Below, one piece after another: positions 57,665-64,000 of a stretch of DNA of 64,000 bases (positions are counted from its first letter, which is position 1; each line of letters starts with the position of its first letter). Origin of the DNA: Sphingobacterium spiritivorum ATCC 33861. Its GTDB lineage: Bacteria > Bacteroidota > Bacteroidia > Sphingobacteriales > Sphingobacteriaceae. The translations under genes were made by a program, and so were the position numbers. Under the pieces are notes generated by a model. It ran no database searches. It worked only from the letters and a program-made list of their open reading frames with translations, and had not been told where the DNA came from. Where the stretch lies: positions 186,001 to 250,000 of the forward strand of contig NZ_GL379774.1 in NCBI RefSeq assembly GCF_000143765.1, written 5' to 3'.

Positions 57665-58141
57665 ACTCTTTACTTCTCTTCCATACTTCTCTTCCTCACA
57701 CGTCGGAAAACTTTTCAGATCGCCTGTAAAAATTATCAAAAAAGTACTTTTCTGAATAAAAGTATTGCAAATCTCATCTTAAATTTAGTATTCAAAAAAA
57801 ACAGCAAAAAACCGAATTTTAACTGCGTTTTTTTGTCTATATTTTGTCATCAATTTTTACAAGTTTTACCTGTAGAAATTACTCCACAAAATTAATTTTA
57901 AAGTTATCCACATTCTATATATATACTGAAAAACAAACGGTTACTACAAAAAACAAACACAGGAACGCAGTTTATACAGTTTGTTTTGATCTAGTGTGGA
58001 AAAGTATCATTACCCCTCCTATTTAAAATAGTTGATATTTGTTCAGGTCAAGAGGAAATACCCTCCTGGCTATACGTTTTCATCATCTTCAGACACTAAC
58101 TTATCACCTGAAGTGAAGGTCTGGCTTTTAACTTTAATATC
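57665..58141. other. Regulatory region upstream of the ribonucleotide reductase operon
   Basis: A 477-base AT-rich gap. It carries an exact DnaA-box consensus TTATCCACA (57904-57912) and a second DnaA-like site on the other strand (TGTGGAAAA, 57995-58003). ATCTAGTGT (57989-57997) resembles one half of an NrdR box. No exact TTTG/TAnnTTTG promoter pair was found. Short frames here are not supported by any domain. Confidence 0.5.
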
Positions 58142-58375
58142 ATGGCAAGAATCATCAAATTTGAAAAAAATGACTGTGCACCATGTGCACAAGTATCGGC
58201 ATACCTCGATCAGAAAGGTATTCAGTACGAGACTATCAATCCTTTTGATCAGCCTGAGTTAGCTGTCAAGTTTAAAGTTCGTACCGTTCCTACCGTCATC
58301 GTATTGGAAGACGAAGAGATCAAAAGCCGTATCATTGGATTTAAGCCGGAAGAATTAGCGTCTATTGCACAGTAA
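58142..58375 (+). CDS. nrdH: Glutaredoxin/thioredoxin-like electron donor, NrdH-like
   Basis: A 77-residue thioredoxin-fold protein with the redox motif CAPC (Cys12, Cys15) after a short beta strand, and the cis-Pro segment RTVPTVIVL (about residues 48-56). It starts the operon with nrdI, nrdE and nrdF, so it is the likely reductant of the reductase. The motif is CAPC rather than the CVQC usual in NrdH, so the name is based on position and size. Confidence 0.8.
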   Translation: MARIIKFEKNDCAPCAQVSAYLDQKGIQYETINPFDQPELAVKFKVRTVPTVIVLEDEEIKSRIIGFKPEELASIAQ

Positions 58376-58406
58376 ATAGCAGGTATCATCTAAACCACAT
58401 ACTGCT

Positions 58407-58814
58407 ATGATACACATCTACTACGACTCTAAAACCGGCAATGTACAACGTTTTATGGACAAGCTGACCCAGATCACCGGTTGGCACGGACATAAGATCA
58501 CAGAAGATCTGGAAGTAACAGAACCCGGTCATCTGGTCACGTTTACCACCAATTTCGGACAAGTCCCGGAGCAGACGCTGTTGTTTATGAAAAGAGCATC
58601 TGCAATGATCAACTCCGTTACATCTAGCGGAAACCGCAATTGGGGTAGAAATTTCGGTCTTGCAGCAGACAAAATAGCTGCAGACTTTGACATCCCTCTG
58701 GCATTCAAATTTGAATTGTCAGGAACGATGGAAGATATTAATCAATTTATTGACATCATAAAGAATCATAACTATGATAGCGAACGAGGTAGCAAAAAGC
58801 TGGATATTGCTTAA
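58407..58814 (+). CDS. nrdI: Flavodoxin-like NrdI, class Ib ribonucleotide reductase activator
   Basis: A 135-residue protein that starts MIHIYYDSKTGNVQRFMDKL, the FMN-phosphate loop of NrdI, and continues VTFTTNFGQVPEQTLLFMKR and SSGNRNWGRNFGLAADKIAA, the NrdI signature. It supplies superoxide to assemble the Mn(III)2-tyrosyl cofactor of NrdF. It is followed closely by nrdE. Confidence 0.95.
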   Translation: MIHIYYDSKTGNVQRFMDKLTQITGWHGHKITEDLEVTEPGHLVTFTTNFGQVPEQTLLFMKRASAMINSVTSSGNRNWGRNFGLAADKIAADFDIPLAFKFELSGTMEDINQFIDIIKNHNYDSERGSKKLDIA

Positions 58815-58824
58815 TAATGAAATC

Positions 58825-60879
58825 ATGATCAAACATGATGACGAGTATAGCTTACACAAAGACAAAGAAGCTGTACGCGCCTATTTCTTGGAATATGTAA
58901 ACAAGAATACGGTATTCTTCTATACATTGAAAGAGAAGATTGATTATCTGATTGAACAGAATTACTACATCAATTTTTACGAATGGTTCACATTCGAACA
59001 AATGGAAGAGGTGTTTAATTTTGTATATGCTAAGAAATTCCGCTTTCAATCCTTCATGAGTGCATTCAAATTCTTTCAGAGTTATGCACTGCGTGATGAT
59101 TCAGGTGAAAAATTCCTGGAGCGTTACGAAGACCGCGTAGTGGCGGTAGCGCTATTCTTAGCACGTGAAGAAGGTGTCGCTAAAGCGATCGAATATGCCG
59201 AGATATTTATCAATCAGGAATATCAACCTGCTACCCCGACTTTCCTGAATGCCGGTAAAAAACGTTCCGGAGAGCTGGTATCCTGTTTCCTTGATGAAAT
59301 CGGTGACAACCTTAACGGTATCGGTTATGCTGTAGATTCTGCAATGAAATTATCATCAATCGGTGGTGGTGTCTCTTTCAATATTTCCAAAATCCGTGCT
59401 CGTGGTGAAGCGATCAAAGGTGTGGAAGGAAGAGCAGGAGGTGTACTTCCGATCATGAAGATCATGGAAGACACGTTCTCATACGCCAACCAGTTAGGAC
59501 AACGTCCTGGTGCCGGAGCCGTATACCTGAATATCTTCCACTCGGATATTGAAGAGTTTCTGGATTGTAAAAAGATCAACGTTGACGAAAAAGTACGTAT
59601 CAAATCGCTGTCTATCGGTATCATCGTTCCTGATAAATTCATGGAACTGGCTGAAAAAGACGAAGCAGCTTACCTGATCTATCCGCATACCGTAATGCAG
59701 GAATATGGTCAGTATCTGGACGAATTAGATATGGATCTGATGTACGAGGAACTGATTACCAATCCAAACATCAAGAAGAAAAAAATCAATGCACGCCACC
59801 TACTGGTGAAGATTGCACAAACGCAAAAAGAATCAGGATACCCATATATCTTCTTCAAGGAAAATGCAAATCGTGAGCATGCCCTGAACGGATTGGGTAA
59901 AGTGAAATTTTCTAACCTGTGTACAGAGATCATGCAGGTATCAGAAGTTTCAGACATTAACATCTACGGTAAAGAAGATACCATTCGTTATGGTATCTCC
60001 TGTAATCTGGGTTCGCTGAACATAGCAACCGTAATGGACAACAAACGCATCAAAGAAACCGTTAAGACAGCCATGCGTGCCCTTACAGTAGTTTCTGATG
60101 TAACAGATATCGAAATGGTTCCATCCATTGCCAAAGCAAACCGCGAGCTACATTCCGTAGGCCTGGGAGCAATGAATCTGCACGGATTCTTAGCAAAAAG
60201 CTTTATCATGTACGAATCAGACGAAGCATTAGATTTTGCCAATACGTTCTTTATGATGATGAACTACTACTCTTTGGAAGCTTCTATGGAAATTGCCAAA
60301 GAACGTCAGAGAACATTTGTAGGATGTGAAAAATCAGCATATGCAGACGGTACTTATTTCGACAAATACCTGAACAGAGACTATATGCCTAAATCGGACA
60401 AAGTCAAAGAACTGTTCGAAGGTATGCATATCCCTACTATTGAAGATTGGGCACAACTGAAAGAACAGGTCAAAGAACATGGTGTATACCACGCTTACCG
60501 TCTGGCAATCGCACCGAACCAGTCTACATCATATATCATGAACGCAACTGCATCAGTAATGCCGATTGTAGATATTATTGAAGTACGTGAGTACGGAGAC
60601 AGTACAACCTACTATCCGATGCCATACCTGACAAACGATAACTACTTCTATTTCAAATCGGCATACGATATGGACCAGATGAAAGTATTGCGTCTGATCT
60701 CAGTTATCCAGCGTCACATTGATCAGGGAGTGTCTACTATCCTCCACACGAACTCGAAAGATTCGACACGTGATCTGGCAAAATATTATATCTATGCACA
60801 TAAATTAGGGTTGAAATCCCTTTATTATACACGTACACGCAAATCTACTATCGATGAGTGTGTATCTTGTTCAGCATAA
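58825..60879 (+). CDS. nrdE: Class Ib ribonucleotide reductase, catalytic alpha subunit
   Basis: About 684 residues from the ATG at 58825, 10 bp after nrdI; an ATG at 58774 overlaps nrdI and adds 17 residues. It reduces ribonucleoside diphosphates. No N-terminal ATP-cone is present, as in NrdE. Active-site regions: SGELVSCFLDEIGDN and GISCNLGSLN (redox Cys pair), NLCTEI (radical Cys), NQSTSYIMNATASVMPI, and the C-terminal tail ECVSCSA (CxxC) that passes electrons from NrdH. Its gene order with nrdI and nrdF supports class Ib. Confidence 0.96.
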   Translation: MIKHDDEYSLHKDKEAVRAYFLEYVNKNTVFFYTLKEKIDYLIEQNYYINFYEWFTFEQMEEVFNFVYAKKFRFQSFMSAFKFFQSYALRDDSGEKFLERYEDRVVAVALFLAREEGVAKAIEYAEIFINQEYQPATPTFLNAGKKRSGELVSCFLDEIGDNLNGIGYAVDSAMKLSSIGGGVSFNISKIRARGEAIKGVEGRAGGVLPIMKIMEDTFSYANQLGQRPGAGAVYLNIFHSDIEEFLDCKKINVDEKVRIKSLSIGIIVPDKFMELAEKDEAAYLIYPHTVMQEYGQYLDELDMDLMYEELITNPNIKKKKINARHLLVKIAQTQKESGYPYIFFKENANREHALNGLGKVKFSNLCTEIMQVSEVSDINIYGKEDTIRYGISCNLGSLNIATVMDNKRIKETVKTAMRALTVVSDVTDIEMVPSIAKANRELHSVGLGAMNLHGFLAKSFIMYESDEALDFANTFFMMMNYYSLEASMEIAKERQRTFVGCEKSAYADGTYFDKYLNRDYMPKSDKVKELFEGMHIPTIEDWAQLKEQVKEHGVYHAYRLAIAPNQSTSYIMNATASVMPIVDIIEVREYGDSTTYYPMPYLTNDNYFYFKSAYDMDQMKVLRLISVIQRHIDQGVSTILHTNSKDSTRDLAKYYIYAHKLGLKSLYYTRTRKSTIDECVSCSA

Positions 60880-60965
60880 AAGTTTAAAAAGTACTTAACT
60901 CATACAGAAGCTGAATATCAACGACACCAGTCGTTAGTATTCGGCTTCTTTTAACGAATACCACC

Positions 60966-61952
60966 ATGAACAGAAAAATTAGAGCGGTAAACTGGAATAC
61001 CCCGGACAATGATTATGCATTAATGTTCTGGGAGCAGAATATAAAACAGTTCTGGATCGATACCGAATACATTCCTTCAAAAGATATTGACAGCTGGAAA
61101 GGTCTGAGCTGGGATATGAAAGAATGTTACAAAAAAGCATTAGGCGGACTGACATTGTTAGATACATTACAGAGCCACACCGGAATGCCGAAGATCATTG
61201 ATCATATCGATTCTCTTCAGAATAAAGCTGTATTGTCTTATATGTGTATGATGGAAGCGATCCACGCCAAATCATATTCTACTATTTTCACGACCGTATC
61301 TACGACCAATGAGATCAATGACGTATTCGGATGGGTAGAGCAGAATAAGCACCTGCAGTTTAAAGCGCAGACAATCGACAAATATTACCGTTCTATTGAT
61401 AAAGAAGATCCTACAGACGAAGAATTGTTCATGGCCTTGGGAGCGTCCGTATTACTGGAATCATTCCTGTTCTATTCCGGTTTCTTCCTGCCGCTTTGGT
61501 TATGTGGACAAGGTCAGATGGTAGCTTCAGCAGATATTATCAAGAAAATCATTGCAGATGAATCTATCCACGGTGTATTCGTTGGATTAATTGCACAGGA
61601 TATTTTCAGACGTATTCCAAATAAAGAAGAAGTTAAAGCCCGTTTCCTTACCCTATTGAATGAGCTTTATGAAAACGAATTGAAATACACAGAAGAGATC
61701 TACACTGTTGTAGGATTAACAGCAGAAGTGAAAGAATATGTACGTTACAACGGTAACAAAGCATTGATGAACTTAGGTTTCGATCCTATTTTTGAGGTAA
61801 AACAAGTCAACCCGATCGTGCTGAATGGTTTGAATACAGAGACGACACAGCATGACTTCTTCTCTAAAAAATCAACGAACTACGAGAAAGCAACTGAAAT
61901 CGTACACTTGATGAATGAAGATTTCCAAATGGATGCAACAGTAAATGTATAA
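60966..61952 (+). CDS. nrdF: Class Ib ribonucleotide reductase, radical-generating beta subunit
   Basis: A 328-residue ferritin-like protein. Metal ligands read as Asp66, Glu97, His100, Glu165, Glu199 and His202, with the radical Tyr104 in EAIHAKSYS. All six ligands and the Tyr are present, so it should be an active Mn2 or Fe2 tyrosyl-radical enzyme. It lies 86 bp after nrdE and ends at a palindromic terminator. Confidence 0.96.
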   Translation: MNRKIRAVNWNTPDNDYALMFWEQNIKQFWIDTEYIPSKDIDSWKGLSWDMKECYKKALGGLTLLDTLQSHTGMPKIIDHIDSLQNKAVLSYMCMMEAIHAKSYSTIFTTVSTTNEINDVFGWVEQNKHLQFKAQTIDKYYRSIDKEDPTDEELFMALGASVLLESFLFYSGFFLPLWLCGQGQMVASADIIKKIIADESIHGVFVGLIAQDIFRRIPNKEEVKARFLTLLNELYENELKYTEEIYTVVGLTAEVKEYVRYNGNKALMNLGFDPIFEVKQVNPIVLNGLNTETTQHDFFSKKSTNYEKATEIVHLMNEDFQMDATVNV

Positions 61953-61968
61953 CCATTTACATAACATT

Positions 61969-62010
61969 ATAATAGAAAAAGCCACTACATGTAGTGGCTT
62001 TTTCTATTAT
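61969..62010. terminator. Bidirectional terminator between nrdF and hutG
   Basis: A perfect 21-bp-per-arm palindrome centred between 61989 and 61990 (GCCACTACA/TGTAGTGGC core with A/T-rich flanks). It lies 16 bp past nrdF and 20 bp past the stop of the convergent hutG, so it serves both. Confidence 0.92.
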
Positions 62011-62030
62011 TATAAAGTCTTACTTTTTGC

Positions 62031-63014
62031 TTACCCCGATACAGATTTAAAAATCAGATCAGCTGCCAGTTTCGCCGTCCTGTTATCCACATCAAAGACA
62101 GGATTAAGTTCAGCAATATCATATGATCTTAATTTCCCGCTGTTCAGAATAGTATGTAACAGCTTAAAAAAGTGCTGATCCGGTAAAATTCCACAAAAAG
62201 CAGCAGCACTTACTCCAGGAGCGTACGCTGCAGCAAATACATCCAGATCAATCGTCATATAAATACAGTCTACTTCTGCAATAAACTGTTCCAACTGAAC
62301 AAGTATATGTTCCTGCCGGAGCGGGTTACCCAACTCTTCCGCAGTAATATAAGTTGCGCCAAAATCATGTGCTGTATCAAACAAAACCTTTGTATTGCTG
62401 ATTTTCTGTATACCAAGCGCCAGATAGTGTAGCTGTTTACTTTGTTTGTGTAAATCTTCAGCTATCTGAAAGAAGCCCGTACCTGAAGTAGCTACCCCAT
62501 CTACAGGTTTACGCAAATCAAAATGTGCATCAAAGTTAATAATACCGATTTCCTGCAATTCTCCTAAAGATTGATATACAGCCTGAAAATGTCCGTATGT
62601 GACTTCATGTCCGCCTCCCAGTACAATCGGAAAACCACCGAGTTCCAAAACCTTCCGGATCACTAAACTGAGCTGTCGCTGAGCCTGTTCCAGATGACCT
62701 TCTGTACACAGAATATCTCCCCCATCGTACACGATCACATCTGCATCGTGATGTACAGGAAGATTACGCAGCACCTCGCGTATAGATTTTGGTCCCTGCA
62801 CAGCACCTACCCTGCCCGAATTACGTCTTACCCCTTCATCACTACAAAATCCCAGCAAGACATAACTTCCGGGTAACAGTGTTCCTACATCCGAAAGATC
62901 AATACATTGAACAACCTGATGCCAACGCAGAGAAGCACTGTCAGTGCCATCAGTCCTTCCCTGCCACAAAAGAGGATTCCCCGGATGGTAATCTTCAATC
63001 TGTAAATGCCCCAT
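62031..63014 (-). CDS. hutG: Formimidoylglutamase, arginase/ureohydrolase family
   Basis: A 327-residue Mn2+ hydrolase that converts formimidoyl-L-glutamate to glutamate and formamide, the last step of one histidine-degradation route. Binuclear Mn ligands are all visible: GGGHEV (His136), FDAHFD (Asp162, His164, Asp166), and DLDVF (Asp256, Asp258). The next gene upstream on the same strand encodes urocanase, 12 bp away, which supports hutG over an arginase or agmatinase. Confidence 0.92.
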   Translation of the reverse strand: MGHLQIEDYHPGNPLLWQGRTDGTDSASLRWHQVVQCIDLSDVGTLLPGSYVLLGFCSDEGVRRNSGRVGAVQGPKSIREVLRNLPVHHDADVIVYDGGDILCTEGHLEQAQRQLSLVIRKVLELGGFPIVLGGGHEVTYGHFQAVYQSLGELQEIGIINFDAHFDLRKPVDGVATSGTGFFQIAEDLHKQSKQLHYLALGIQKISNTKVLFDTAHDFGATYITAEELGNPLRQEHILVQLEQFIAEVDCIYMTIDLDVFAAAYAPGVSAAAFCGILPDQHFFKLLHTILNSGKLRSYDIAELNPVFDVDNRTAKLAADLIFKSVSG

Positions 63015-63026
63015 ATTTCCTGTCCT

Positions 63027-64000
63027 TTAGAATAAGTGATCAATAATAGCATCATCAACCAGTGAAGCCCGCGTAACCTGCAACTGTCTGGAACGTTGCA
63101 ATTCACGTTCTATAGCCGATATAGCTTCCGGATTGCGAGCCCACGCACGTCTGGCGATACCGTTATTTACATCAAAAAATAACATCTGTACTAATTTTTC
63201 ATCAGCTTCAGAAGTTCCGTCAAGAACCATTCCGAATCCGCCATTGATCACTTCTCCCCAGCCAACACCACCACCATTGTGAATAGAAACCCAGCTTGCT
63301 CCGCGGAAACTATCTCCAATCACATTATGTATAGCCATATCAGCGGTAAATTTACTGCCATCATAGATATTGCTCGTCTCTCTGTAAGGAGAATCCGTAC
63401 CACTAACATCATGATGATCCCGACCCAGAACTACCGGAGCAGACAATCGTCCGGTTCTCACGGCTTCATTAAATTTCTGAGCAATTCGGATCCTTCCTTC
63501 CGCATCTGCGTACAATATGCGGGCCTGAGAACCTACAACAAGCCTATTAGCCTGTGCGGCCTTAATCCACTGAATATTATCTTCCAGTTGTTGCACGATC
63601 TCCTGAGGAGCATCGGCCTGCAATTCAAGCATCACTTCGAGTGCCAGTTGATCCGTCAATTGAAGATCAGCTTCAAGCCCCGAGGTACACACCCATCTGA
63701 ATGGCCCAAAGCCATAATCAAAACACATGGGCCCTAAAATATCCTGTACATACGACGAATACCTGAAATCCGTACCATTCACGGCAAACACATCTGCACC
63801 TGCCCGACCGGATTCCAGAAGAAAGGCATTTCCATAATCAAAGAAATACGTTCCTCTGGCCGTATGCTTATTGATCGCTTCCACATGTCTTACCAATGTT
63901 TCTTTTACCTTCTGCTTAAACAACTCCGGCTCTTCTGCAATCATGCGGTTTGCTTCTTCAAACCCCAGCCCTACCGGGTAATAACCTCCAGACCAGGGAT
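63027..64000 (-). CDS. hutU: Urocanate hydratase (urocanase), 5' part outside the window
   Basis: The visible 324 codons are the C-terminal part; the frame is open to the right edge, where it reads PWSGGYYPVGLGFEEAN before the first internal Met at 63944. Family stretches: TARGTYFFDYGNAFLLESGR, FDYGFGPFRWVCTSG, VLGRDHHDVSGTDSPYRETS, and WVSIHNGGGVGWGEVINGGF. It adds water to urocanate with NAD+ as prosthetic group. Its true start lies beyond 64000. Confidence 0.93.
   Translation of the reverse strand, partial: PWSGGYYPVGLGFEEANRMIAEEPELFKQKVKETLVRHVEAINKHTARGTYFFDYGNAFLLESGRAGADVFAVNGTDFRYSSYVQDILGPMCFDYGFGPFRWVCTSGLEADLQLTDQLALEVMLELQADAPQEIVQQLEDNIQWIKAAQANRLVVGSQARILYADAEGRIRIAQKFNEAVRTGRLSAPVVLGRDHHDVSGTDSPYRETSNIYDGSKFTADMAIHNVIGDSFRGASWVSIHNGGGVGWGEVINGGFGMVLDGTSEADEKLVQMLFFDVNNGIARRAWARNPEAISAIERELQRSRQLQVTRASLVDDAIIDHLF

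Noticed and set aside
57614..57895. A 93-codon plus-strand frame starting just after the DUF2911 gene
   Set aside because: It reads through a strong terminator and has no domain or ribosome site.
57981..57997. A full NrdR box upstream of nrdH
   Set aside because: Only the right half (ATCTAGTGT) matches; the left half and a second box at the usual spacing are missing.
57665..58141. A replication origin, suggested by DnaA-like boxes in AT-rich DNA
   Set aside because: Only two good boxes and no dnaA, dnaN or other origin-linked genes nearby; regulation of the nrd operon is simpler.

Overview
The window looks like chromosome of a Bacteroidota bacterium close to Sphingobacterium/Pedobacter. This rests on two SusC/SusD outer-membrane pairs, the Bacteroidota-style promoter in front of atpD (TTTG, 19-nt spacer, TAnnTTTG), an atpD-atpC pair standing alone with a very short epsilon subunit, long (class II) ketol-acid reductoisomerase, and RhaI-type rhamnose isomerase. 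The genus is an inference from family resemblance, not from a search.

Region 1 (1-8.5 kb, minus strand): an apparent operon FAS1 lipoprotein - SusC - SusD - FAS1 lipoprotein (the last one runs off the left edge). Region 2 (8.8-26.4 kb, minus strand): a tightly packed ~17.6-kb set of exported enzymes for rhamnogalacturonan I (RG-I): a GH43-like beta-propeller protein, two GH28 enzymes, a DUF4450 multidomain protein, an unclassified (alpha/alpha)6-barrel hydrolase, PL11 rhamnogalacturonan lyase, CE12 acetylesterase, GH105 unsaturated rhamnogalacturonyl hydrolase and GH106 alpha-L-rhamnosidase, ending in a GntR/LacI-type regulator. Regions 1 and 2 share a near-identical 10-bp-spaced direct repeat (ATCCTG x2) in their promoter regions. 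Region 3 (26.7-33.8 kb, minus strand): rhamnose uptake and catabolism, rhaT - rhaEW (aldolase/dehydrogenase) - rhaI - rhaB - lactate oxidase. A palindrome beside the GntR gene has related copies upstream of rhaT and rhaI. Together regions 1-3 would import RG-I fragments, cut them to L-rhamnose, and oxidise rhamnose through lactaldehyde and lactate to pyruvate.

Region 4 (34.1-39.7 kb): a small membrane-anchored coiled-coil protein and a second SusC/SusD pair with no adjacent enzymes; this SusC has two N-terminal carboxypeptidase-regulatory-like domains and a long structured leader. Region 5 (40.3-42.3 kb, plus strand): atpD and atpC. Region 6 (42.6-56.9 kb, plus strand): the complete branched-chain amino-acid locus ilvE-ilvD-ilvB-ilvN-(DinB)-ilvC-leuC-leuD-(ModF-like ABC)-leuB-leuA-ilvA, preceded by a possible Ile/Leu-rich leader peptide and closed by a 24-bp-stem terminator. 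Region 7 (57.1-62.0 kb, plus strand): a DUF2911 protein and a class Ib ribonucleotide reductase operon (NrdH-like, nrdI, nrdE, nrdF). Region 8 (62.0-64 kb, minus strand): histidine-degradation genes hutG and hutU, the latter cut by the right edge.

I saw no rRNA or tRNA gene, CRISPR array, insertion sequence or prophage. The most interesting material is the two-layer regulatory pattern of the RG-I/rhamnose locus, the FAS1-flanked SusCD pair, the poorly classified barrel enzymes, and the possible leader peptide and asymmetric ABC protein of the branched-chain locus.
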